64,000 bases of DNA from Pleurodeles waltl. Taxonomy: Eukaryota; Chordata; Amphibia; Caudata; Salamandridae. Both the position numbers and the translations under genes were made by a program. The DNA is taken from contig NC_090446.1 of NCBI RefSeq assembly GCF_031143425.1, positions 1,027,173,066 to 1,027,237,065 of the forward strand, read 5' to 3'. Below the pieces are notes generated by a model that saw only the letters and a list, made by a program, of their open reading frames with translations, was not told the DNA's origin and did not search any database. Shown piece after piece: positions 8,000 through 20,948 of this stretch; position 1 is the stretch's first letter; each line of letters opens with the position of its first letter.

Positions 8000-10825
8000 A
8001 CTAAGTTGGCTAGATCTGACCTTGTCTGTTCTTTGGTACTTGCTTCTCAGGCCTCAGTAGGTCTGTCATCTATGGTTATGGGTTTCTGACCCATTTTCTG
8101 AGCGTAATAGACTCACCTCTGTTTTGTCTTGCGACAATATTGACTCTGCTGTGGAGACATATCATGGTTCTCTGTCAGGGTTTTTGACTAAATTGCCCCA
8201 GTTAAAAGAAATCATCCACTCCAGGGAAAGGTCAAGCTCCCTGGTATACAGAATATCTCTGTGAGTCTAAACTTACATGTAAACATCTTGAACTGAGATG
8301 GCATACAACTAAATCTTTAGCTGATAAAGAAGCAGACAGGTTACTATTGAAAAGCTATCACAGTCAGCTTAGGGCAGCTGGAATAGCGTATTTTATGGCT
8401 ACTATTGATCATGCGGGCACTTCCATTAAGGAACTTTACAAAACTTTGAATAGTTTTATAAAACCACAAGCCAGTACTCATATTATCCTCGCCTCTCAAA
8501 AATGATGCGACTCATTGACAGAGTTCTTCGAAGGCAAAATTTATCTTATTTACAAGAAATTTCCAACTGCTCTGAAATTTCAAGTTAGAGAACTTAATTT
8601 TAATCAATCTATCCAAAACCGAAAACATCTTAAGCAATGTTGAGTTATGCACTCTGGAGGTTGTTATCCCTAGCCAAATCTAAACCCCTTTAGACCCTTA
8701 TCCTTCAAGGTTAACTGCCAGTCTTGCTAACAATATTACACCAATGGTTATGGCCCTTTTTAATTTCTCCCTAACCTAGGCTAAACATCTGGTGAAAAGG
8801 AAGTGCCAACAAGTCTCACCCATTCTCAAAATGCCTTATGTCAATTCAGAAGTTCTCTCTAATTACCAGGGACGGATCTTTCACTATGGCGAAGGAGAGT
8901 CACTCCACTTGCTGTGCCAGAAGCAGACAGACAAAACAATAGATCGTTTTATTTGCCTGCTTCTGGCACAGCCAGCATTGCAGGGAGGGGCGGGGCTGGA
9001 TCACAGCAGTTGGGTTGGGGAGAGAGGTCAGAGTGCACCTAAGTGCGCATGTGTGTTTGGCCGGCTGTCTGAGGCCGGCCAAACACACATGCATACTTAG
9101 GTTTCTCCAGCCCGGCTGTGTCGGGCTGGAGAAACTGCACAGACCCAGGCCTGTGTCGAGACCAGTCCTGGTGCTGCTTTCATGCAAGGTGTTGCGTGAA
9201 AGCAGCAACATCATTGCTGGAGAGCCTTTGCTGGTGCCCCAGCAGTAAATGCAGGGACACCAGAAGAAGAGGAGCACGCTTTGGCAGGAGGCGGCAGGGA
9301 TGGAGGTAAGGTAAGTTCTTTTTTTTTGTGTGTTTTTATTTGAACCTCGTCTCAGTTCCCCCCCTTGCTCCCCTCATGTATGTGATAGCCGCAGCGGCTA
9401 ATTACCCCCTGAAATCCTTACTACCATCACTTGCCAAAATGTTCCAAAGTTATGTTAACTCTCAATTGACTGTCTTTCTAGAAGTAAACAAGATCATTGA
9501 TAGTTAATGGTCTGGGTTCAGAGCATCACATAGTATGGAGACCACTAGTGGCAGCGTCTGATACAATTAAATTATCTTTGGAAGCAGGGACTCTGATCAA
9601 GTTAGCATTAGTCAGCTTGTTGGAGGCCTTCAATAAGGTCTCTCATTCCATCCTTATCCACAGATTATAAGAGCCTGAAATATGGGGCAGTGCCTTGCTA
9701 TTTCTCAGGGATTTTCTTAACAATCAAAGCCAAAACATCTGCTTAGACTCCTTCCAAATTAACACTATAAGAATGAATAAAGGAGTTCCACAGGGTTCCT
9801 ACCGGAGCCCTACATTATTTAACATCTATGTAGCGTTTCTTGCAGCGATAGTAAGAGCATGTGGATTTGAGATCATATCATATGCCGACAACACCCAATT
9901 ACTCATTTCCTTCAGGCTCGATCAAGGTAAATTTCAATATTATTTTGCTCACTGTATGAGAGAAATTGCTGCTTGTAAGACTAACAACTGTCTCCAGTTA
10001 AATAGGGATAAAACAGAGATTGTGCTTTTTGGCAAGGCACAGGAAATCTGGTCAGATTGGTGGTCATTGGAGCTTGGTCTTGCTCCTGTCCCCAAACAGG
10101 TGGTGAAAAACCTGGGTGTTAAAATTGATCAAACCCTTTTTTATGAAATCCCAGGTTGAATCTACTTGTGGTACCGGCTTATGCCACCATGAGACTCTTA
10201 AGGAAAGCCTTCCAGTGGCTTCCTCACTAGATACAGAAAGGCCATAGTCCAGGCACCCATCACCAGTTGTCTTGGTTATGGGAACACACTATTAGATGCA
10301 GCCAATAACACCTTGCTATCCAAACTTCAAGTTGTGCAAAACGCAGTTGCTTGGCTAATCCGTAATTTGCCTCCTCACAGTTCCACTGCTCCTATTTTAA
10401 AGGACCTTCACTGGTTGCCCATTAGAAAACTGTTTTTTTTAGTTATGTTGCTTGACCCAGAAGGCCCTAAACAAGGCCCTGCCTAACTATTTGCATTCTA
10501 AACTCCATTTTTATCAGCCTTCTAGATTGCTGAGATCCTCTAGTACAGTCTTTCTAAAGATCCCACTTATCCGCACAGCTAGATACGGTGGGGGGTCGTT
10601 TTCCTATTTAGCCCCATTTTATTGGAATAAACTGATTCTCTCCATCTGCCTTCTATGCGGAGCAACCTAAATTCAAAAGAATGCTAAAAACATGGCTGCT
10701 CAATGCTGCTTTCTAAGTTCCTGTCAATGCTTACTCTTTGCATTTCATGCTAAGCATCGAGGTGCTCCTACGGGAATGAATCGAGCACTATAGTAAGTAC
10801 TCTGTAATGTAATGCAATGCAAGAA
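8000..10825 (+). mobile_element. L2/CR1-type LINE ORF2 remnant
   Basis: Degenerate plus-strand reverse transcriptase. The linker region at about 8240-8480 includes KSYHSQLRAAG. VSPILKMPYVNSEVLSNY (8812-8866) and GVPQGS...SPTLFNIY at 9784-9830 follow. The catalytic box is YADN instead of YADD (about 9880), then LNRDKTEIVLFG and NLGVKID. The C-terminal part has VQNAVAWLIRNLP and LKDLHWLPI (10330-10430), as in the L2 group. The 3' end has short ATGTA/ATGCA repeats near 10800-10825. Many stops and frameshifts make it inactive. The 5' limit is uncertain. Confidence 0.8.
8867..9397. mobile_element. hAT-like non-autonomous element composed of serial hairpins
   Basis: A 531-bp insertion splits the L2 reverse transcriptase right after SEVLSNY and is flanked by an 8-bp duplication CTAATTAC (8859-8866 and 9398-9405). 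It starts CAGGGACGG and ends CCGCAGCGG, with only weak terminal inversion. Inside, at least four stem-loops follow one another: 8911-8972, 9039-9100, 9101-9135 and about 9170-9207. The 8-bp TSD and CAGGG start suit hAT; the superfamily is inferred. Confidence 0.65.
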
Positions 10826-11796
10826 TAGAATTGTTGCAAAAATGCTCTAAAATAAGTTTGCACATCTTTCTTGTGTCTCACCTTGGGTGCCATAAGTAAC
10901 AATGAAAGGGTAGATGTGTTTCATGATTTCCTTGAGAATCTGAATAGTCATGTTCGAGGTTGCAAGCCCCATTTGGTACCATGATATGATAGGGGTTCAG
11001 ATGGGGCACTGCGAGCTAGCTAGGAATTGTGTCATCATTTCCTGATGCTATACCCGGACTGAGTACCTATAGTCTGACATTTATATTGAGCACCTGCACA
11101 GTCCCACTTGATTTGTAGGAACTGTATAACACCATGTGGCTCACTCTTGTGTTTCTTCTACACATTCATCCCTCCTTACCCTGTCTGCTTTTCATTCCTC
11201 CCCCTGCCTTTAATGTTGCCCTTTGTTGTCCTCATCATTCCACCACCCCTCGCTTGCTTTTCCCTCTTTCTGTTGTGTGTCCTTCTCATTAGTACTTCCA
11301 GGGCTTGCCTGGGAATTAAATGTTGTCTTTATTGATTTCTATGTCAAATGGCAAGGCGGTTTCATTATAGTCTGTCCTTTCCTTCTGTGCCATAGAAGCT
11401 AAAGAAGAACTACAACGAATGATGCCTTGCCATCTTACCTTTATTTGACCTAGAAACAAAGCAGGACTGTTAGAAGGCAAAGGAGCCTCCAATATAGATA
11501 GTCTTTTGATTCTTAAATACGCAAATGCACTTAATGCCCTTACTCTGCACACATCAAACCTTGAGCTGTTGGTCTTGCCAATGCGTGCTTTGAGGCTGCC
11601 ATTTAAACTTTCCCCAGTCGGTCGGTGCAATGCATGCACAAGGCTTTCACTGACTTTTTATTTTATATAGAGACACATTTTTGATTAAGAAGAGGATTAA
11701 AAAATAACATGCCATCTCAGAATCCATTATATCTGGGTTTTCATTACTCTTACAGATCTGCTTGCTTGATTATTAACACTTATGTTTCTCTTTTAG
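10826..11796. other. Upstream intron of the host gene; no gene seen
   Basis: Includes a C/T-rich stretch (11130-11300) and a minus-strand open frame of 107 codons (11316-11639) with no family match or splice context. It ends in the pyrimidine-rich acceptor of the exon at 11797. Confidence 0.4.
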
Positions 11797-11943
11797 AATA
11801 TATTAGGCCACCGCCTGGAAGAGGACCTGGTGAAGAGAAGAGTAGGACGGAAGGAACGCCGAGGTTTGTTTGCTGATGTGAAAGTGGAAAAAATTTGCAG
11901 ATTTGGGAAACTTTGCTCCCCTTTCCAAGCTCTGACTACCCCA
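11797..11943 (+). CDS. Penultimate coding exon of an unrecognised host gene
   Basis: A 147-nt exon is bounded by TTCTCTTTTAG and CCA/GTAAGTA. Only one frame is open across it (phase 0 at both ends), giving 49 residues from NILGHRLEEDLVKRRV to SPFQALTTP, with a basic RKERRG cluster. The other two frames have stops. Strong splice sites, length divisible by three and clean frame make it a real exon. The phase matches the terminal exon at 24964. I do not recognise the protein and give no function. Confidence 0.7.
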
Positions 11944-14039
11944 GTAAGTACCGTGGTTAGTGACTTTTATTAAACAAAAACCTCAATAATAATGTTGGGT
12001 ATATAGCAGTTACTCTTGGGGTTTTGACATTTCATAGCGCCGTTAAAAAAATTGTGTTACAATGTCTAAATTGTTAACTTTGGTAATCTAATGATTTAGG
12101 AATTAAGCATGGCTTAGTTGGTCCTTTAGTGATTCCAGCCTGTTAACCGCAGTTTTACTGATATCAATGACAAGTGCATGTATCACTGAGCAGTCTTGCT
12201 TGTTAACGCCTGCAGCAGGTACAGAAATGCCGAATGTCTCACATAAAGTATGAGTATTTAATCCTGTCCTGAGTTTTTACTTTTCACACTGAAGCTCATA
12301 TTTTTCCATTTACTGCTATGAATGTCAGAGGATGGGTTGCAGAATGAAAATATATTTGCCTTTTGGTACCCTTCATTTTTATTAAACTATGATGAATCCA
12401 AGGCTAGAAAAAAAGGTCTCTACCGGGTATCTCATTATTACCCTGGAAGTGGCTTCCTGAACAGTAGTCCAGCACAGTATCTAATGCAATTGGTAGAGCC
12501 ACATTGAAGAAGGCAGTGCTTCGGATCCTTGGAGTGGCTACCAGCCTAACCGATGGCCACTTAGGGTTACTCTTGGTTTAGCAAAGTCACAGGGGATTGC
12601 CACTTTGTAAGCCTCATTCTGTCATTCATACAGTGTGTGTGATAAAGACAAGATGTTCCTGAGATGTTTTACCTCATATGAAATGGGCATATTTGACCGA
12701 AAAGTGTGTATTTTGAGAAAGCGGTAAGCTGATGCTTGAAAACAAAATGATTAAAAGTCCAAAACTTATTTAAAGTTGCTCTGTAATGATAATTTATTCA
12801 TAGAGCTTGTACTATTTAACTTTTTCCAAAGCTCACTCGCTGCTGGGGTTTATTACTCATGTGAAGGTATTTTATAGTGATAGTTTTATTGACATTACTG
12901 TTGGCACACCCTTCTTTTATGTGTTGCAGTGGTCAGTGTTTTATCACAATGTTGAGTTTTTAACAAGCGTCTTGCCAAAATATTGTATTGAGAATATTGA
13001 CAACCACAACATTTTATCTCTGCCTCTATTTACCTCAAAGTTATATCTATATCAATCATATATATGTGTGTGTATATATAAATATCAATATATAAATAGG
13101 TATATTTATATATATGTAGAAGTGGAGGCAACATTGTAAATTCAATATGTATATGTACCTTTATGATATCAAGTAATGAATATTCAGGATACCACATTTT
13201 GGCACAATTATATTGTGACATATACGATACAGTGGTCAGGTGATCATTAGTACAATCCTGCAAGGTGGAATCTCCATTGTGGCCATGTTTGATGTGGTGT
13301 CCACTGCAACAATGATCAAAGTCATTTGTAGCTCGGTTCTATTTCAATTATCAGAAGTAGCTTTAATTATAGAAAAGGATGGAAACCTGTATCCTAGAAT
13401 GTGAGGGCTCCTCTGCCTTCTCTCATGTTTGAATGTGCAACTGTGTATGCCAGGGATCATGCACCTGTGAATCATCTGGAATGTAGTGCTCTGTTTTGCT
13501 TCCATATCATGATGGTGATCCATGCCAAGCTGTTATGGTGATGGCAACTGAAACAATTGCCCCTTTCATCTATGTATCCACAGTATTATAGAGAAGTGCT
13601 CAGCACTTTGGTAAATGCTAACCTAGATCATACCATTGCCTACATATCAATTTACGAGAATCCTCAAAAATGTCAGCCATATTTCAGAGTAGATCAGTCA
13701 TTGGCTCCCTGTTTCCAAAAGAATTTTAATTGGAACATCCTCGGGCCTATTCATAAAGATACATTTACACATGAGAAAATCTCCACATGTAAATTTACTC
13801 TTACACTTCTTGATAAATGTACTACTTTAGGCTATTCACCATTACCCTGTATACATTTACTACAAAATATAGAATTACATTTCTACACCCTCTAAAGCAG
13901 GGGGATGAGGCAAGTGTACATGTGTAAAGTAACTACAATAAAAAAACACCCTGTAATAAGGCCAAAACCACACATGGGAAACCATTGGTACTGCGGTATC
14001 CTCCCATAAAATGAATGAAGGCAGGGACTTAAAATAGAG
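11944..14039. other. Host intron, unique-looking, with TA/TG simple repeat
   Basis: Mostly AT-rich intron sequence. A TA/TG-rich stretch lies at about 13040-13120. A possible Harbinger-like MITE lies at 13743-13974 (listed separately). No other coding signal was seen. Confidence 0.5.
13743..13974. mobile_element. Possible MITE (GGGCCTATTCATAAAG type)
   Basis: The left edge reads GGGCCTATTCATAAAG and the right edge, in reverse complement, GGCCTTATTACAGGGTG. Both arms share TTTACACATG further in. No clean target duplication was found, so the limits are tentative. Confidence 0.4.
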
Positions 14040-14879
14040 TGCTGTGAGAAACTGGGCTACTGATTGAGGGGTGAAACCATACTCAAGCAAAAGCCACAGT
14101 CCTTGTCAAGGTGAGGCACAAGCAAACCCCAAATTAACCTGAGCTCAACCTTTAAAAGCTTGGCACAAATTGGTCTGGCTTAACTTAGAGACGATTTGTA
14201 AAGTATTTATGCAGTACTTCAAAAAGTAAAAACGCAACACAAGAAGATACGTAATTTTAAAGAATTAAGTGAAAAGAGCACCAAAAGGCCCAAAGTGCCA
14301 CTCTCAGCTACCTGGGCATGCAAGACCGGGAGAAGGTTCAGGCTGACCACAATGGAGCGCAGGTTGGATACAGGGATCAGGTTAGTCCTGCTGAAAAGTT
14401 AAATTTTCAGTCCATTGCAAAAAGTCCCATTCGTGGTGGGAGAGGCTGCAAGGAGCTGGGAAGCACTGTGGACCGTCCTCGACATAGTGTGAAGAGCAGT
14501 ACTGGTGTCATGAGAGGTCAATGCTATAGCATGAAGGGTCGGATTGGGATAGCTACACAATGGTGGGTGATGTGAGCAACAAGGTTTTGGCACAAACAAT
14601 CCCATTCATGGTCACGAAGAGCCCAAACACTTCAATTCATCTCCAATGAGGCCACACCAATGGTCTAGGACCTGAGGGGCACCACTTGGTGGTAAGGGGC
14701 TTGCTGTAGCTGGATATGGGTGCTTGTTCAGGTGGTTAGTTGCCTCGTATGTCCCTGTGGCTCCGAACAGGAGGCCAGCAGACTAACCATTGGAGTCCCT
14801 CTGAGAGTCCCGAGTTCAGGTGCAGTTTCTTTTTAAGTTCAGAAAAGATTTTTATTCTTTTATATGTTAACAGAAGGCA

Positions 14880-14880
<1 letters not shown>

Positions 14881-14916
<36 letters not shown>
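14881..14916 (+). repeat. (AAT)n microsatellite
   Basis: About 12 uninterrupted AAT triplets near the 3' end of L1-A. Confidence 0.9.
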
Positions 14917-14917
<1 letters not shown>

Positions 14918-14971
14918 CTAAAACAAACAACAGATCAAATTGGTAGGTAATATCACAGAATTACATACATA

Positions 14972-15161
14972 GGGGGTTATTCTAACTTTGGAGGAGTGTT
15001 AATCCGTCCCAAAAGTGACGGTAAAGTGACGGATATACCACCAGCCGTATTACGAGTTCCATAGGATATAATGGACTCGTAATACGGCTGATGGTAAATC
15101 CGTCACTTTTCCGTCACTTTTGGGACGGATTAACACCTCCTCCAAAGTTAGAATAACCCCC
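14972..15161. mobile_element. Near-perfect palindromic MITE in the L1-A 3' UTR
   Basis: A 190-bp foldback: arms start GGGGGTTATTCTAACTTTGG on both strands and pair along nearly the whole length around a centre near 15065. It is flanked by ATA (14969-14971 and 15162-15164). Terminal sequence and 3-bp duplication suggest a Harbinger-type MITE. It carries no coding capacity. Confidence 0.8.
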
Positions 15162-15458
15162 ATAGTTTGTCTTTGTCTATAATGTAACAATGAGTAGGTT
15201 GACAATGGAATGTAAGCATACATGGAACATAGTACTGGATATGATAATTAAATAAAGAAGAGAAACTATGAGAGGAAAATAGACAGAGTAAGAGAGACGG
15301 TGATAGATAGAGTAAGATATATGGCTTATTTCTGTAGGGAGTAGGTAATTTGGTATGCTGGCAGGTAAGCGGATTAAGCTCTAGGTATTGAGGATGAATC
15401 ATCCAGAAGAGATTGTTCATGGGGATTTACTGGGAGCAAAAAAGTTATCTAGGGTGCC

Positions 15459-18400
15459 CTATATGTTATGTGAGTGAGTTTTCCATGGGGAATGTTGGAG
15501 CGCAGTATTGTCGGCACCGCGTATCTGAATTAACCAGTTCAGCCAGGATTTTAAATTAGTTTTGTGCGTGGTTTTCCAATTTGCGGTAACCGATTTGATT
15601 GCTGCAGTGAGCATAAGGTCAAGAAGGAGGCGATTCGATTGCGATTTGATATTGTTATCTAGGAAGCCAGTAATTAAGTATGAAAAATTGTTTCTTGGAA
15701 TAATGTGGAACAATTTGGAGATAAAAAGGAATACTTCAGACCAAAATGGTTGAACCTGTGTACAAAAAAACGATCAGATGAGGAAGATCCCCAGTTTCCT
15801 TCTGGCAGTTCCGACAAGTAGGAGTATCTGTTATGTGTATTGTGTGTGTAGGCGAGAGGGTGTCCAGAAAATATTATGTAATCCAAAATTTAGTCTGTGA
15901 AAGAATAGGGGTGACTTTGTGTAGAGTCACTGATATCCAGTTTTTTGTCCAGTCTGAGTCTGTAATCACCGACCCAGATTGGATATTCCAGAAGGCTAGG
16001 GTTTTCTTCAGAGTTGGTAGTTGATGGTTGGAGGAAATGGTATAGCTTAGAAACCTGATGTCCATTTTTGAATAATTTCAGGGTTAGGGGAAGAATTGAC
16101 AGGTCTTCGTGAACGGAGTGAGTTTTTGACAGTGCTATTTTAAGTTTGAGGAAGTTATAAAATTCCTTATCTTCAATATGGTATATATTTTTGTAGATTT
16201 GCAAATGTATGAGGGTTGGAGGGCGTACCTAGTTGCTTTGGATAGAAAATTCCCTTGTTTATCCACAATTGCCAATGGAGGGTTTGTTCTTTGTATTTGA
16301 TATTTGGGTTGTGCCACAGGGAAGTGGAGTTGGAGAATTTCAGTTTAACTTGTAGTTTATTGTTGATGGAGAGTAGTGCACGTTTCTTATTCCTGAATAT
16401 ATATTTAGAATATGGTATATGTTTGTCAGTGGAAGTGAGTAGAGTTGCCGGGTCTAGGTTCCCTAGTATGTCTTTTTCTGCTTCAAACCATAGAGGGGTG
16501 TAATTAGAGACTGGTGAAAGCCAGTAAGATCCTTGTTTGGCAAGAAATGCTGTCTGGTAAGTTCTGAAGTTGGGTAGGTTAAGACCGCCCAGATTTTTGG
16601 GGAGTTTTAGTTTGTGTAAGGGTATCCTAGGTTTCTTACCTTTCCATGAAAGGTTATGATTATTTTATCTATTTTATGGTGGAAGTCATCAGTGAGGTAT
16701 AATGGGAGCATACTCACTAAATAGTTCACTATGGGAGATATCATCATTTTTATTGTTTCAATGTGACCCCACCAGGTGGTGAATTTAGGAGACCATCCCT
16801 CTAGGAGTTGTTTGATTTTTTCCAGAGCTAGGTGTTCATTATGTATTAGGGTGTCTATTGGATCTGATCCAAACTCTAAACTTAACTATTTTATGTAATG
16901 TGGTTGCCATGTTAGACCTGAATTCCCCAGTAGAGTTTGTGGGCCTACTGGGTTTAGTGATTTCACTTCTGATTTATCTTTGTTTAATTTATAGCCGGAT
17001 ACATGAGAATATTGTTCAATTGTGTCCATTAAAGCCTGAATGGAGGGTTGAGGGTCACCGGATAAGATTAACATGCCATCAGCGTAGGCTATCAGTTTAA
17101 TTTTTTTTATTATAGAAGTCTATACCTGCTATCTGTGGATTATTATTGATATGTGAGATTAATGGTTCAAGGGCTATAAGAAATAGGGAGGGTGAGAGTG
17201 GGCAACCTTGTCTCGTGCCTTTTTCGAAGTTAAAGGGCATAGAAACCATGCCATTTACAGAGATCACAACTCTAGGGATACTGTAGAGTGCCATGATCAT
17301 TTTTATAAAGACATCTCCAAGGTTAAAGTAATTAAGAGATTATTCCAGAAATGTCCATGAGACCTTGTCAAAAGACTTTTCTGCGTCTAGTGCAATAGCC
17401 ACTGAAGGCATGGATAAGTACTTAGCTCGTTCTATGGCATGGCAGAGAAGTTGTGTATTATCGTAGGCCATTCTGTTTTTCAAGAATTCTACTTGTGAGT
17501 TGCTAATTAGTTGAGGTAGGAAGGGATTAAGTCTTTTGGCAAGGATTTTTGCATAAATATTTGCGATCAAGTTTAATTAGCGAGATTGGTTTGTAATTCT
17601 TTGACAGTAAAGAGTCTTTACCTTCTTTGGGTATGACAATAATATGTGTGTCAGCAGTTGTGCCGGCAATTTCCCCAGAGGAGGCGTATGTGTTAAGTAG
17701 TTTTAAGAGAGAGGGATGGAAGGAATTTGTAAATGTTTTATAGAATTTGGCGTTGAAGCCATCTGGTCCAGGAGCCTTATTATCTTTTAGTGTGTTAATT
17801 GCATCCATGATTTCTTTTGTGGAAAATGATTTGGCTAGTGTCTTCTTATCCCATTCTGATAGCCTGGGTAAATTTAGCTTATGTAGGTATGTCATACATT
17901 GTTCAGGTATAGTCTGGTTGTTTTCGGAGTATAACTCCGTGTAGAATTGTCTAAAAGTGTCTATGATATTTTGCGGGTTGGAGTGGACTAAATTTTGCTT
18001 ATCCGTAATGGCAGATATATTCTTTTGGTTTTGTTTGTGGTTTAAGTAGGAAGCTAACATTTTCCCTGCCTTGTTGGATTGACATAGTTTAAGGTCCTTA
18101 AATTTATTAATCCACACTCCTGCACATTCGCTAAGTATTCTGTTGTATTCATATTTCTTAGAGGTAAGTTTGTTGAGGATCTGTTTATCTAGTGTTATGA
18201 TATGGGAGGCTTCTAAGAGGCCAGTTTCACGTTCTAGCTCCAAAAGGGAGTTGTTTCTTTCTATCAAAAGTGCCTCTTAGGGTAGCTTGAAGAGGATCCC
18301 AGAAGGTTTGAATATGACATCTGTGGTAGCGTTATTTGAGCAAAAATCAGTAATGGCCCTCTCAATTTGTTGTATATTTTCTTGGTCTTTTTTTAAATCT

Positions 18401-19180
18401 CGTTGTTAAATCGCCATTTTTTAGTCCATTTTCTGGGATTGGACCCAGTTATTAACGTGTTGATGCATGCGTGGTCAGAGATCAGTATTGGTGAGATGTT
18501 TGTTTGATCTATGAGGTGAGTGTGGGAACCTGAGATGAGGATATAGTCTATTCTTGTATACGAGTTATGTGGGTGAGAATAGAAAGTGTAATCACTCACA
18601 GCCGGGTGTTGGAGTCTCCATGTGTCTTTAAGATCGTGTTTCAAACAAATGTCCTTTAGAATTTTTTGTGCTTTGGGTGGGCGATAGTTACATCTGGATT
18701 GTCTGTCTAGTGTGATATCCAAGGGAAGGTTAAAGTCACCCGCAACTATTATGAGATCATTCTTTAGTATTTGATCTATTTTTCTTGAAATCAAGTTCCA
18801 GAAGTCACAGTCGTCGTTATTTGGGCCATAGATAATAATTACAGGTATTCTTGCTACCTCACTCTTTAAAGTAGAGATGACCCATCTGCCTTCTGTATCT
18901 GCGGTGTAGGACTCAGTAGTTAGACTGGCGTTTCTGGAGATCAAAGTGACCACACCTCTTTTTTGTGGGTTGCCTCTGAACAGTGGATATCAACAATCCA
19001 ATTAGTTTTAAGTTTGAGTGCCTTTGATTCAGAAATTCTCATTTCTTGAAGGAGAATAATATCGCCTTTGGATTTGTAAAGATGGCTTATTATTTTCTTG
19101 CGTTTTATCGGATGATTTATGCCCTTCACATTCCAGGAAATTATGTTAATATTTTCTTTATTAGGGGAGTTAGCCATCAT
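15459..19180 (-). pseudogene. L1-A ORF2: endonuclease and reverse transcriptase, broken
   Basis: About 3.7 kb, normal length for L1 ORF2. The endonuclease starts at the ATG at 19180, with NIISWNVKGINHP and DIILLQEMRIS, then AGDFNLPLD, TRIDYILIS and SDHACI near 18450-18740. The reverse transcriptase has KAPGPDGFNAKFYK (about 17765), IALDAEKSFDKVSW (about 17375), GTRQGCPLSPSLF (about 17200) and YADG at about 17085, where the catalytic box should be YADD. The C-terminal part LMLTAAIKSVTANWK lies at 15580-15620. At least six frameshifts or stops separate the pieces. Confidence 0.88.
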
Positions 19181-20068
19181 AAAATGGGAGGAGATAAGTA
19201 TGTGTAGTAGTATGTTGTAGAGTACTTTCTATCAAGAAAGGACACTTTCGTGGAAGTGGAGTCGTAATATGTATTTGGAGACTGCAAACGTGTGTGCTAT
19301 ACCTAAAGCTGGTTTTAGTATACCAGTATTCAGTGTATGTAAATTGAATTGAGCTCTTGTTAACTACGATCCTACGAGATGGATTTTTGGATAATTTCAT
19401 ATCATCTCTATACTGTTCAATGGTGAGTTTCAAAAGGGAAATAGAATAGGAAGACGAGAAAAAAGGGAGAAGGAAGAAAGGAGATGGAAAAGATACAAGA
19501 AGCAAAAAAAAGACCAAAACCCTCCCACCTAATTAACCCCCCACCCCTTACTTTGAAATAGTGCCATGGAGATGGCGACAAAGAAGAGCAAAAACGTCTC
19601 TCGTGGCAACGTGGAGTAATAACAGCTGTAACATATATACGCCGCTAAACGATTAATATCCTAGGGGAGGCTAAACAAAGGACTAACTAGTCCTGTAACT
19701 CAGGTTAGGATATATTTTTGTCAACAAGTGTTAGTATTTAAACAAAAGTACAAAAATATTATAATATTCTCAACATATTCATCGATGAAAGTTATTCTAG
19801 GAGTGATAACCTAATTGTCTAGCATTATGAGTGTATCAAGAGATAGCCTCATGTATTATGTTCTACTTTTAGTCAGCAGGATGGAGTGGGACTTCTTAGT
19901 TGATGAAGTGATACAATGAACATAGCTCTCATATTAAGCCACGACAAAGCCTAATAGCAAGGACAGATTCCAATTGTGTGATTTACATAAGTCTGTAAAA
20001 AAAAGAAAATTACAAAGATTGCAAGGTTTTGTCCAGTATAAAAGAAGTTACGGTTTCCTTTTGTTTGA

Positions 20069-20948
20069 TTATGATCTATTTACGTCCATTTCTTGTTCTG
20101 TCCAATTGTCCAAATAAGATTTTAGTGCATTATGGTCGTCAAAAATTTGGTATTTTCCTTCTACTATGATCCTGAATTTCGCTGGTCCTGCAAAAGAAAA
20201 TTGGATTTTCATGTCTTTAAGTCTACTGTGTAGCACCAAGAATCCTTTCCTTGTGTCAACTGTTGTTTTTGAGTAATCTTGTGAAATGTAGATTCTAGAG
20301 CCGTTCCAGTTGATGTGGTTATTTTTGCGCATATTGAGTAAGATTGACTCCGTATGTTGGAATCACAGAGGTCTGCAGACTATTGGTCTGGGTTTGGTTA
20401 AGGGGCCATAATTATGTTTGAAAGATGGGACTCTGTGTGCTCTTTCTAGTTCAATTTTCCCATCAAATTGACGACCAGTAATTTTAGGTAACCATGTCTC
20501 AAGAAAGGAGATGCATTGATTTAGTGAGTCTTCTTTTGTCTCAGAGTCTTCCAGAAGTCTAAAAATTCTTAGATTGCCTCCTCTGTTACATTCCTCAAAA
20601 TCAGCAATAGTCTTCCTCATAGATGACGTAGAGGTATGGAGTAAGAGAAGTTCCTTGACCGTTTTGGTGTTAGTATCTTCCAGGTAGCTGATTCTTTGTT
20701 CTGTCTCAGAAATTCTATTTTTGATGGTGTTGATATCCACTCTAATGGCTGTTAGTTCAAGTTGCATTGAGTCAGTGTTTGTTTAGGTAGATTTGGCCAG
20801 GTCACGTACATCCAAAAGTTTTTTTCAGGATCATATCCATCTTACTGTTAATATCAGCTTTACTTTTGATTGGAGAATCCGGAAAAGTTGGTTCCGCTTT
20901 GGAACGTTCAACATGTGGTTTGTTATCCTTCTCAGTCATTTTGAGCAT
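20069..20948 (-). pseudogene. L1-A ORF1 (Transposase_22-like RNA-binding protein), frameshifted
   Basis: The start is the ATG at 20948 (or 20939). The N-terminal part is polar and basic. A frameshift near 20825 comes before the coiled coil (RISETEQRISYLEDTNTKTV, about 20700). The RRM-like core shows NLRIFRLLEDSE, then IELERAHRVPSF (about 20440). The C-terminal domain at 20332-20069 includes GPAKFRIIVEG. L1 ORF1 proteins coat LINE RNA in cytoplasmic particles; this copy is not intact. Confidence 0.82.

Noticed and set aside
11316..11639. 107-codon minus-strand frame
   Set aside because: No recognisable domain, no splice sites, and no ATG-linked promoter; probably chance or part of an unnamed repeat.
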